A stretch of 64,000 nucleotides of DNA, from positions 744,001 to 808,000 of the forward strand of contig NKIY01000003.1 in NCBI GenBank assembly GCA_002256345.1. The letters are read 5' to 3'. The notes beneath the pieces were generated by a model. The model was given only the letters and a program-made list of their open reading frames with translations, did not search any database and was not told the DNA's origin. How positions within the stretch are numbered: the first letter of the stretch is position 1; every line of letters starts with the position of its first letter. The translations under genes and the position numbers were made by a program. Of the stretch, positions 39,494 through 47,546 are shown in pieces. Source of the stretch: Bradyrhizobiaceae bacterium PARB1 (GTDB lineage: Bacteria; Pseudomonadota; Alphaproteobacteria; Rhizobiales; Xanthobacteraceae).

Positions 39494-39576
39494 GGTTTCC
39501 TCGTTAGTTTCTTTGTTTTTCAGTTCGCGGATTTCGTGTCATCAAAGAGTCAGCAACGAAATCATTGCAGCAGAAG

Positions 39577-40182
39577 TTATCTATCAAGCGCCTCGCCGTT
39601 GAGCCATTTCTTTCCGCTGGCATAGAGCGCTTCGACCGCCCTGCCCGTCAGGCCGGGCATATCGGGTTTGATCTTGTAACCAATCTGGGTCTGCAGGTAA
39701 GCAAGATGGCGATAGCCTTCAGGGAAGCTGGCGAGCAGATCGGCATCGAGCTTCAGCAGAGTGCCGGGGACAACGGGATCCATGCGATCCTTTTCATAGA
39801 TCGGCTGACGCAGCACCAGACCCCAGCGACCATCGCGCTTTTCGAGGAAATCGTAGAAGCGGCCGGTGAGCATCACATCGACATTGACGTCATGAACAAG
39901 CGCGCGCTGGGCGATCGTCATCTTGGTTTGCGAGATCGCGCGGTTGCCCGCCAGATCAATCGATTGGCCGCCGAGAAAGTGCATGATCGACACGCCTTTC
40001 ACCCAGCCGGCCTTGCTCATGGCGATGAACTCGTCGGCTGTGCCCTGGGTCCAGGTCGCGACCATCCGGCCATCGTCCCACCACACCGTCCGGAAACGAT
40101 CCCAGTCGCCGGCATCGCGCCAGACCACCCAGTTTTCGACCAGGTCACGGATGGCAAGCCGGTCTATAATCTCTATATCCAT
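39577..40182 (-). CDS. SnoaL-like / nuclear transport factor 2-fold protein
   Basis: 201 residues from MDIEIIDRLAIRDLVENW. The pattern of short N-terminal helices, WVVWRDAGDWDRFRTVWWDDGRM and VDVMLTGRFYDFLEKRDGRWGLVLRQP, fits the cone-shaped NTF2/SnoaL fold found in ketosteroid isomerases and small dehydratases. No catalytic residue can be assigned. The partner acyl-CoA ligase suggests a small aromatic or polyketide-like acid pathway; this is inference. An inner start was chosen over a 25-codon-longer frame. Confidence 0.72.
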   Translation of the reverse strand: MDIEIIDRLAIRDLVENWVVWRDAGDWDRFRTVWWDDGRMVATWTQGTADEFIAMSKAGWVKGVSIMHFLGGQSIDLAGNRAISQTKMTIAQRALVHDVNVDVMLTGRFYDFLEKRDGRWGLVLRQPIYEKDRMDPVVPGTLLKLDADLLASFPEGYRHLAYLQTQIGYKIKPDMPGLTGRAVEALYASGKKWLNGEALDR

Positions 40183-40255
40183 AAGAGCTCCAGACGAGAC
40201 GTATCGCGTTAACGGCTGGATCATATCCAATCGGGTTTCCGCGAAAAGAGCCTTC

Positions 40256-42358
40256 ATGACACAGCAGACATCCAGGACGCCCGCGCCGGTTGCGCCTGTT
40301 CATCCGCATTCCTTCACGGCCCATGGCGTCACCGTCCGCGACGATTATGCCTGGCTGAAGGACGCCAACTGGCAGGAAGTGCTGCGCGATCCCTCGGTGC
40401 TGCAGCCGGAGATTCGGACCTATCTGGAGGCCGAGAACGCCTATACCGAGAGCCTGCTCGGCGGCACGGCAGCATTGCAGAAGAAGCTGGTCGCGGAAAT
40501 GCGCGGCCGCATCAAGGAGGATGACTCCTCGGTGCCTTCGCCCGACGGCCCGTGGTCCTACCTGCGCAAATTCCGCGAGGGCGGCCAGCACGAACTGTTC
40601 GGCCGCACACCGCGCGACGGCGGCGAGGCACAGATCATTCTCGATGGCGACGCCCTCGCCAAGGACCACGATTATTTCAAATTCGGCGAAGCCCGGCATT
40701 CGCCGGACCACGCGCTGGAAGCCTGGACCGCGGATATCAAGGGCTCCGAATATTTCACCATTCGCGTGCGCGACTGGGCCACAGGCAAGGATCTCGACGA
40801 CCTCGTCGAAGAGACCGACGGCGGCGTGGTGTGGACACTGGATTCGAAGGCGTTCTTCTATGTGAAGCTCGACGACAATCATCGCCCGATGCAGGTCTGG
40901 CTGCATCGCCTCGGCACCAGACAGGCTGACGACAAGCTCGTCTTCGAGGAGCAGGATAGCGGCTGGTTCACACATATCCATGAAAGCGCCAGCGGCCGGT
41001 TCTGCGTGATCGCGGGCGGCGATCACGAGACATCCGAACAGCAACTGATCGATCTCGCCGCACCCGACGCGCCGCCGCGCCTTGTCGCGAAACGCGAGGA
41101 GGGCGTGCAGTATTCGCTGGCCGATCGGGGTGACGAGCTCTTCATCCTCACCAATGCCGACGATGCTATCGATTTCAAGATCGTCACCGCGCCGATATCA
41201 GCGCCGGAACGCGCTAGCTGGAAGGACCTCACACCTTACCGAGAGGGCATCTATCTCATCGACATGGAGCTTTACGCCCATCACCTGATCCGGCTGGAGC
41301 GCGCCAATGCGCTGCCATCGGTGGTGATCCGGGATCTCGCCACGAATAAAGAACACGCCATCGCCTTTGATGAGGCTGCCTATTCGCTCGACACGCTCGG
41401 CGGCTATGAATTCGACACCACCAATCTACGCTTCGCCTATTCGTCGATGACGACACCATCGGAAGTCTATGACTACGACATGGTGACGCGCCAACGCGTG
41501 CTGCGGAAGCGGCAGGAAATTCCGTCCGGCCATAACCCGGCCGACTACGTCACAACCCGCATCATGGCCAAAGCCGAGGATGGCGCGGAGGTACCGGTCT
41601 CGATCCTGCATCGCAAGGACTTCGCGCAGGATGGCAAGGCGCCGCTGCTGCTCTATGGCTACGGCTCCTATGGCATGGCGATGCCGGCATCGTTCTCGGC
41701 GAACCGTCTCTCGCTGGTCGATCGCGGCTTCGTCTATGCGATCGCGCATATCCGTGGCGGCGCCGACAAGGGCTGGGGCTGGTATCTCGACGGCAAGCGC
41801 GACAAGAAGACGAATTCATTCGACGATTTTGCAGCGTCGGCGCGCGCATTGATCGCAGCGAAATACACATCGGAGAAAAACATCGTCGGCCATGGCGGCA
41901 GTGCAGGCGGCATGCTGATGGGCGCCGTCGCCAATCGATCCGGCGAATTATTCTCCGGTCTCGTCGCCGAAGTCCCGTTCGTCGATGTGTTGAACACCAT
42001 GCTCGACGACAAGCTGCCGCTGACTCCGCCGGAATGGCCCGAATGGGGCAATCCGATCGAGAGCGCCGAGGATTTCAGAACGATCCTGTCCTACTCACCT
42101 TACGATCAGGTGGCGGCGAAGACCTATCCCAAGATCCTCGCGATGGGCGGCCTCACCGATCCACGCGTGACTTATTGGGAGCCCGCCAAATGGATTGCGC
42201 GGCTGCGCGCGACGATGACGGGCGGTGGGCCAGTGCTGCTGCGCACGAATATGGGCGCGGGCCATGGCGGCGCGTCCGGCCGTTTCAACCGCCTCGACGA
42301 GATCGCGATCGTCTATGCGTTCGCACTGTGGTCGGTGGGAATGGCGGAGAACGCCTGA
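40256..42358 (+). CDS. ptrB: Oligopeptidase B (prolyl oligopeptidase family S9A)
   Basis: 700 residues. Cleaves peptides after Arg/Lys. The catalytic triad is Ser549 (GHGGSAGGMLMG), Asp635 (GGLTDPRVTYWEP) and His670 (GAGHGGASGRF). An N-terminal seven-bladed propeller precedes the hydrolase domain, which begins near YGSYGMAMPASF. Basic-residue specificity is inferred from overall similarity to PtrB rather than a Pro-specific enzyme. The ATG used follows GAAAAGAGCC; an upstream extension would run into the divergent gene. Confidence 0.9.
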   Translation: MTQQTSRTPAPVAPVHPHSFTAHGVTVRDDYAWLKDANWQEVLRDPSVLQPEIRTYLEAENAYTESLLGGTAALQKKLVAEMRGRIKEDDSSVPSPDGPWSYLRKFREGGQHELFGRTPRDGGEAQIILDGDALAKDHDYFKFGEARHSPDHALEAWTADIKGSEYFTIRVRDWATGKDLDDLVEETDGGVVWTLDSKAFFYVKLDDNHRPMQVWLHRLGTRQADDKLVFEEQDSGWFTHIHESASGRFCVIAGGDHETSEQQLIDLAAPDAPPRLVAKREEGVQYSLADRGDELFILTNADDAIDFKIVTAPISAPERASWKDLTPYREGIYLIDMELYAHHLIRLERANALPSVVIRDLATNKEHAIAFDEAAYSLDTLGGYEFDTTNLRFAYSSMTTPSEVYDYDMVTRQRVLRKRQEIPSGHNPADYVTTRIMAKAEDGAEVPVSILHRKDFAQDGKAPLLLYGYGSYGMAMPASFSANRLSLVDRGFVYAIAHIRGGADKGWGWYLDGKRDKKTNSFDDFAASARALIAAKYTSEKNIVGHGGSAGGMLMGAVANRSGELFSGLVAEVPFVDVLNTMLDDKLPLTPPEWPEWGNPIESAEDFRTILSYSPYDQVAAKTYPKILAMGGLTDPRVTYWEPAKWIARLRATMTGGGPVLLRTNMGAGHGGASGRFNRLDEIAIVYAFALWSVGMAENA

Positions 42359-42363
42359 CGCAG

Positions 42364-42480
42364 CCTCTATCCTGAGGAGCGGCCGTCGTCGGCTGCGTCT
42401 GGAAGGGTGACCACAAACGCCGAGCCAAGCCTCCTCATGGTTCGAGACGGCGCTACGCGCCTCCTCACCATGAGGGAAGG
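42364..42480. repeat. Dispersed intergenic repeat, family 2, copy 2
   Basis: Contains CCTGAGGAGC, CTCATGGTTCGAGACGGCGC and CCTCCTCACCATGAGG, shared with 14712-14852. It lies between the convergent ptrB and HemC-like genes and may stop both. Confidence 0.72.
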
Positions 42481-42482
42481 AG

Positions 42483-43466
42483 TTAGTGCTCCGGCCGTGT
42501 GCGCTCGATCAGTTCGGCGGCGCCCTTGTCCAGCAACTCAAGCCCGACTGCCCGTCCCAGCTCGCGCGGCCGATCGGCAGGCCCCATGCGCGTCACTTCG
42601 ATGAAGCGTTCGCCGGTCTCGTCCAGCACTGACGCCGTCAGGCACATCTCGCCGCCATTGATCACCGCATAGCCGGCGATCGGCGAATTACAATGGCCAT
42701 TCAGCACCCACAGCACCTCACGCTCGGCATCGCAGGCGAGATGCGCAGCGGGATCGTCGATCAGCGACAGATAGCGCCGTGTCGTCCAGTCATGCGCCGC
42801 ACATTCGACGGCGACAATGCCCTGACCTGCGGCCGGCAGCATTTCCTGCGGCGAGAAATCGCGCACAATGCGATGAGCGAACCCAACGCGTTCCAGGCCC
42901 GAGCGCGCCATGATCAGTGCGTCGGCCGGGCCGACCTCGCCGCCGCCCGGCAAACGCTGCATCTCGCCATTGTCCAGTTTGCGCACGCGCGTATCGGCGG
43001 CCCCCCGAAAATGGATCACTTCGATTTCAGGAAACAGCCGGCGCAGATAGGCTGCCCGCCGCACGGCGTTGGTGCCGATCTTGAAACCCTTGCCGCGCGA
43101 GCGCATGACTTCATCGAGCGTCAGCCCGGGACGCAGCACCAGCGAATCGGTCGGCGGATCGCGCACCAGCGTGGCGCCGATGACGAGGCCCGGCGTGTCC
43201 TCATTCCCCGGCATGTCCTTCAGCGAATGCATCGCGGCGTGCAACTCGCCGGCACGGACGGCGTCGCGAATCTCGCCGACAAAGGCTCCGCCCTTGCCGC
43301 CATGGCGCAGCAGGTTGCTGGTCTGATCACGATCTCCGACAGGATCGAACTTGACAATTTCCACCGCCAGATCCGGCGCCACCAGGTTCAGGCGGCGTGC
43401 GATCTCTTCGGTCTGAGCCAGCGCCATCGTGCTCTTGCGGGTGCCGATGCGCATCTGATCCGTCAC
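42483..43466 (-). CDS. Hydroxymethylbilane synthase-like protein (HemC homologue, divergent)
   Basis: 327 residues. HemC polymerises four porphobilinogens on a dipyrromethane cofactor. The fold and key residues are present: IGTRKSTMALAQT (usually GSPLALxQ), AMHSLKDMP with Asp84, RRAAYLRRLFPEIEVIHFRGAADTRVRKL (usually RGNVxTRLxKL) and the cofactor cysteine Cys259 in LNGHCNSPIAGYA. Several motif positions differ from a standard alphaproteobacterial HemC. GTG start. The gene is downstream of a DUF3311/SSS symporter pair on the same strand rather than with heme genes, so it could be a second HemC with a changed role. Confidence 0.78.
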   Translation of the reverse strand: MTDQMRIGTRKSTMALAQTEEIARRLNLVAPDLAVEIVKFDPVGDRDQTSNLLRHGGKGGAFVGEIRDAVRAGELHAAMHSLKDMPGNEDTPGLVIGATLVRDPPTDSLVLRPGLTLDEVMRSRGKGFKIGTNAVRRAAYLRRLFPEIEVIHFRGAADTRVRKLDNGEMQRLPGGGEVGPADALIMARSGLERVGFAHRIVRDFSPQEMLPAAGQGIVAVECAAHDWTTRRYLSLIDDPAAHLACDAEREVLWVLNGHCNSPIAGYAVINGGEMCLTASVLDETGERFIEVTRMGPADRPRELGRAVGLELLDKGAAELIERTRPEH

Positions 43467-43582
43467 GTGCCTTGCTCCATCGCGCTATCCACCGCGGATA
43501 GCCTGACCATTCGGTACGAATGGTCACATGGCGCGGACAATAGAACCAGCGCACGCAAATTTGCAATGCGCTGGCTCAATCC

Positions 43583-45064
43583 TCAGTGGCTGGCAGCCAC
43601 CGCACTGCGCTTCGGCACCATCAGGTTGACCAACACGGCAACAACGATATTCGCCACCAGCGCGATCAGGCCAACATAGACCGTTGCCTGAAAACCGCCG
43701 ACCGAGAGCAAATGCAGCGGCTTGAGCCCATCCATCCACGTCAGATAGGTGCCGCCGAGCAGGCCAACCGCCCAGCCCGCGAGCAGCGCCGGCGCGGTGA
43801 ACCAGCCGGTAAACAGGCCGAAGATCAGCGCCGGCAGCGTCTGCAGGATCCACAGGCCGCCGAGCAGTTGCAGGTCCAATGCAAATTGCGTCGGCAGATA
43901 GATGATCACCAGCAGCGCACCGACCTTGACTGCCAGCGATGCGAGCTTGGCCACCGCGGCCTCTCCGGCCGTGTCGATCTGCGGATTGACATAGGCCTTC
44001 CAGAAGTTGCGCGTGAACAGGTTGGCGGCACCGATGCTCATCACTGCCGCGGGCACCAGCGCGCCGATAGCGATCGCGGCGAAGGCAAAGCCGGCGAACC
44101 AGCTCGGGAACAACGTCTGGAACAGCGCCGGCACCACGTCATTGTTGCTGGCGAGCTTGAGTTGCGCGGCATGCCCCATATAGCCAAGCAAAGCGAGCAG
44201 GCCGAGCATCAGCGTATAAGCGGGAAGCAGCACCGCATTCTTGCGGATGGTCGTCGCGCTCTTGCTGGCGAAGATGCCGGTCAGCGTGTGCGGATACATG
44301 AAAGCGGCAAGCGCCGAGCCGAGCGCCAAAGTCGCATAGGCGAAATACTGGCTTGGCCCGAGCAGGATGCTGCCACTTCCCTTGGCCTTGAACGCTTCAT
44401 CGGCGGCATGGAACACGTTGGCGTAACCACCGAGCTTGCCGGGAATCACCGAGATCGCCGCGATGACAGCGATGTAGATCATGATGTCCTTGACGAAGGC
44501 GATCAGTGCGGGTGCGCGCAGGCCTGAAGAATAAGTGTAAAGCGCAAGGACGATGAAGGCCGCGATTAACGGCAGTTCACCTTCGAAGCCGAGCGCCTTC
44601 ACAGCAGCAGCCATACCGATCAACTGCAGAGCGATGTAAGGCATGGTGGCGACAACGCCGGTGATGGCGACCGCGGCTTCCAGCGAGCGCGACGCATAGC
44701 GACCGTGAACGACGTCGGCGGCGGTGACGTAGCCATTGTCTTTTGCCACCTGCCACAACTTCGGCATCACCATGAAGACGAAGGGATAGACGAGGATCGT
44801 GTAGGGCAGCGCGAAGAATCCGTAGGCGCCGACCGAATAGACCAGTGCCGGCACGGCGATCACCGTATAGGCGGTGTAGAAGTCGCCACCGACCAGAAAC
44901 CAGGTGATCCAGGTGCCGAACTGACGTCCGCCGAGCCCCCATTCGTCGAGGCTGGCCAGCGTCTTCGGGCGCTTCCAGTGCGAAGCGACAAAGCCCATCA
45001 CAGTGACGAGGGCGAAGAAGAACAGAAAGACGGCCAACGCCGGAACGTCGAGATCAGTCTTCAT
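43583..45064 (-). CDS. Sodium:solute symporter (SSS family, monocarboxylate permease-like)
   Basis: 493 residues with thirteen or so membrane segments. SSS signatures include GGRQFGTWITWFLVGGDFYTAYTVIAVPALVY and ALASFMYPHTLTGIFASKS. The close link to a DUF3311 partner upstream is the layout of mctP-type monocarboxylate (lactate, pyruvate, acetate) transporters of rhizobia, so that substrate class is likely. The start overlaps the DUF3311 stop by 11 bases. Confidence 0.88.
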   Translation of the reverse strand: MKTDLDVPALAVFLFFFALVTVMGFVASHWKRPKTLASLDEWGLGGRQFGTWITWFLVGGDFYTAYTVIAVPALVYSVGAYGFFALPYTILVYPFVFMVMPKLWQVAKDNGYVTAADVVHGRYASRSLEAAVAITGVVATMPYIALQLIGMAAAVKALGFEGELPLIAAFIVLALYTYSSGLRAPALIAFVKDIMIYIAVIAAISVIPGKLGGYANVFHAADEAFKAKGSGSILLGPSQYFAYATLALGSALAAFMYPHTLTGIFASKSATTIRKNAVLLPAYTLMLGLLALLGYMGHAAQLKLASNNDVVPALFQTLFPSWFAGFAFAAIAIGALVPAAVMSIGAANLFTRNFWKAYVNPQIDTAGEAAVAKLASLAVKVGALLVIIYLPTQFALDLQLLGGLWILQTLPALIFGLFTGWFTAPALLAGWAVGLLGGTYLTWMDGLKPLHLLSVGGFQATVYVGLIALVANIVVAVLVNLMVPKRSAVAASH

Positions 45065-45239
45065 TGGGATAGGTCCGGTAAGCGAGCCACGTCAGGAAAG
45101 CGGTCACCGGCACCCAGGCAAGCTGATACCAGTAGAAAAAGGGGAAACCGAGCAGCACCGGGTCATGGAAATTGTAGAATGGGACCCAGAGCAATCCGAC
45201 GAAGGGGATCAGCAACAACCATAAATAATGGCGGCCCAT
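45054..45239 (-). CDS. DUF3311 small membrane protein
   Basis: 61 residues, MGRHYLWLLLIPFVGLLWVPFYN, with two hydrophobic segments and WYQLAWVPVTAFLTWL. DUF3311 proteins accompany SSS symporters and probably assist their assembly or activity. Overlaps the symporter start, so the two should be made together. An upstream in-frame ATG would add 13 residues and lacks a better ribosome site. Confidence 0.88.
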   Translation of the reverse strand: MGRHYLWLLLIPFVGLLWVPFYNFHDPVLLGFPFFYWYQLAWVPVTAFLTWLAYRTYPNED

Positions 45240-45420
45240 GGCGGGCTCCTCTCCAAAACGGGCAGCGCCGGTGCCCATTTATTTTACGGCGCAGAATTTT
45301 GGAGGGTCTAGGATTACAGCCATGGCGTGTAAACACAACTTCGCCGCAGGGCTGCCATTCGAATGCGAGCGCTTTTTGCCGGGAACTTTTGCGTGATCGG
45401 CTAATCGCTGCAAAACGCAG

Positions 45421-45452
45421 GGTGGGCACAGGCGTGAAGCGCCGTGCCCACC
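45421..45452. repeat. Hairpin in the symporter-OYE intergenic region
   Basis: GGTGGGCAC (45421-45429) pairs with GTGCCCACC (45444-45452). The surrounding 281-base gap (45240-45520) has no gene. It resembles dispersed GTGGGCAC-type repeats common in this bacterial group. Confidence 0.55.
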
Positions 45453-45520
45453 ATCAGACGTCCAGACGCCGTGCAAAAGGTGGAGCACGCTGCGCGTCGC
45501 CCCACCCTAGAAACTCGCGC

Positions 45521-46633
45521 TCAACGCGCGCCAAATGTGATGTCGCCGAACAGCGCTTTCTGTGTGGACGGCTGCGAGCGCCAGTATTGCGGCGGCGCCT
45601 GCACCTGCCCACCGAGCTCGGCCGCAGCGTGCCACGGCCAGCGCGGATCGTAGAGCACCCCGCGCGCAATCGCGATGAAGTCGGCTTTCCCTGCGGCAAG
45701 GATATCTTCGGCCTGCTGCGTCTCGGTGATCAACCCGACCGCCATGGTCGGCAGTCCCGTTGCCTGCTTCACGGCATGGGCGAAGGGGACCTGATATCCC
45801 GGCCCAAGGGCGATCTTCTGTTGCGGCGAGACACCACCGGACGAGACATCGATCCAGTCGGCCCCGCGCTTCTTGAGTTCCTGTGCGAAAGCGATGGTCT
45901 GTTCGACATCCCAGCCGCCTTCGATCCAGTCCGACGCCGAAACGCGCACACCCACTGGCTTGTTTGCCGGAAACACCGCGCGCACCGCGTCGAACACGTC
46001 GAGCGGGAAGCGCATGCGATTCTCCAGCGATCCGCCATAATTGTCGGCGCGCTGGTTGGAGATCGGCGACAAGAATTCGTGCAGCAGATAGCCATGTGCG
46101 GCGTGGATCTCGATCGCATCGATGCCGAGGCGATCCGCACGCCTGGCCGTCGCCACGAAGGCATCGCGGATGCGCAGCAGTCCTGCTGCATCGATTTCCT
46201 TCGGCGGTAACTCACCGGATCTGGTCGGGATCGCCGACGGCGCTTCCGCGACCCAACCGCCTTTATCGAGCGGCACCTGCTGGCCGCCGTCCCATGGAGC
46301 ATGGCTCGATGCCTTGCGACCGGCGTGGGCGATCTGCATGGCGACCGCAATCTTCGAATGTTTGCGGATCGCAGCCAGGATCGGCTTCAGAGCGGCTTCG
46401 GTGGCATCGTCATAGAGACCGAGATCACCGGGCGTGATGCGCCCGATCGGCTCGACCGCTGTGGCCTCGATACACAGCATGCCGGCGCCGGACAACGCCA
46501 TGTTGCCCAGATGAATCATGTGCCAGTCGGTGGCGCAACCTTCCTCTGCCGAATACTGACACATGGGCGCAATAACGATGCGGTTCGGCAAAGCGAGGTC
46601 GCGCAGCTTGGCGGGAGAGAAAAGTTTGCTCAT
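45521..46633 (-). CDS. Old-yellow-enzyme family NADH:flavin oxidoreductase (YqjM-like)
   Basis: 370 residues from MSKLFSPAKLRDLALPNR. Flavin (FMN) ene-reductase that reduces activated C=C bonds, including unsaturated ketones and nitro compounds. Class III traits are PMCQYSAEEG with Cys25 and MQIAHAGRK; EIHAAHGYLLHEFLSPISNQRADNYGGSLENRMRF is the FMN/substrate loop. An upstream extension of 39 codons is Cys/Gly-rich and not used. Substrate unknown; a detoxification role is common for the group. Confidence 0.9.
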   Translation of the reverse strand: MSKLFSPAKLRDLALPNRIVIAPMCQYSAEEGCATDWHMIHLGNMALSGAGMLCIEATAVEPIGRITPGDLGLYDDATEAALKPILAAIRKHSKIAVAMQIAHAGRKASSHAPWDGGQQVPLDKGGWVAEAPSAIPTRSGELPPKEIDAAGLLRIRDAFVATARRADRLGIDAIEIHAAHGYLLHEFLSPISNQRADNYGGSLENRMRFPLDVFDAVRAVFPANKPVGVRVSASDWIEGGWDVEQTIAFAQELKKRGADWIDVSSGGVSPQQKIALGPGYQVPFAHAVKQATGLPTMAVGLITETQQAEDILAAGKADFIAIARGVLYDPRWPWHAAAELGGQVQAPPQYWRSQPSTQKALFGDITFGAR

Positions 46634-46786
46634 GAGGATCCCGAGGCAGAAAAGGGCTGGAATGCCGACGGCGCCGGCTCGCCATTCGAGATTGGTGCAG
46701 CGTCCGGAAAAGGCAAGACCGCACAACGTCGCCGAACGCATCCTGTTCAAAATGCATCGGACCTATGCAACTGAACGACGCTCAAA

Positions 46787-46822
46787 CGAAAAGGCGCTCC
46801 GATCTTTGGGAGCGCCTTTGAT
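46787..46822 (-). terminator. Rho-independent terminator of the Gly/Arg-rich protein gene
   Basis: AAAGGCGCTCC pairs with GGAGCGCCTTT around an eight-base loop; on the minus strand TTTTCGTTT follows. It lies 39 bases past the stop. Confidence 0.82.
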
Positions 46823-46860
46823 TCATCATGTCGTCGCTGCGGGCGAACGATGGCTGCCAA

Positions 46861-47181
46861 TCAATACGGGCAAACCACCCGGCCCCAGCGGCGGCTGAAA
46901 TAACAGCCCGGCGCAACGAAGCGCGGCCCGCCATAGAAACCATAGCCACGACCGTAACCGCGACCACCGCCACGATAGAAACCACCACCGCGGCCACGAC
47001 CCCAGCCGCCACCGCGACCACGGCCACCGCCACGACCGCGCTGGGCCTGAGCTGCAGTACTTCCCGCGGTCAGCATCACCGCGGAGGCGCCTATCAGACC
47101 AACGCAATAAACCGAGACCAGCGCCGCCGCTGCGAGGCAGCGGGTCAGGAGGTTACGGCGCTTCGAAGTCGTTTGAGCCAT
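46861..47181 (-). CDS. Secreted Gly/Arg-rich small protein
   Basis: 106 residues. Signal peptide or anchor segment at 14-45 (LAAAALVSVYCVGLIGASAVMLTAGSTAAQA), then RGRGGGRGRGGGWGRG-type repeats with interspersed Tyr and Phe (GGGFYRGGGRGYGRG), and a short end PGCYFSRRWGRVVCPY with two cysteines that could form a disulfide. The composition is typical of disordered, cell-envelope or RNA/polyphosphate-binding proteins; function unknown. Start ATG, terminator downstream. Confidence 0.72.
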   Translation of the reverse strand: MAQTTSKRRNLLTRCLAAAALVSVYCVGLIGASAVMLTAGSTAAQAQRGRGGGRGRGGGWGRGRGGGFYRGGGRGYGRGYGFYGGPRFVAPGCYFSRRWGRVVCPY

Positions 47182-47546
47182 TCTTGGAATCTCCCATTCT
47201 GCAGAAGCACGGCTTTAGAATGCTTCCGATGTCGAACTGTTCAGCAGAGTTACTCGGTGAGCAATTCCAGTTCACGCATGCTGATTTAGCAGATTCGGAA
47301 ATCAGACCAGCAATATGTCCTCGGCATGGCGTGCACGCAGGATTCGAAAGAGAATAGAGCCAAGCGCAAAGGCCGGTCAAGTTGACAGCCACGCAGCGCT
47401 CGCGAACAAATACGCATCGGAATGACGATCGATGATTTTCGCTCGTCGTTCATCTTCTCTTCATATTGCCTCGCAGTATCCTCCCGGCTCGCAACTGCGA
47501 GATATTCGCCTCCAGCCGATCTCCTGAACGCCAGAAGTGAGCCGCA
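47182..47546. other. 365-base divergent intergenic region upstream of the carbamoyltransferase
   Basis: No gene is supported here. A perfect -35 hexamer TTGACA lies at 47382-47387. Seventeen bases on is AACAAA, a weak -10, about 140 bases before the ATG at 47547, so a sigma-70 promoter for the carbamoyltransferase is possible. The left half may hold the promoter of the Gly/Arg-rich gene on the other strand. Confidence 0.35.
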
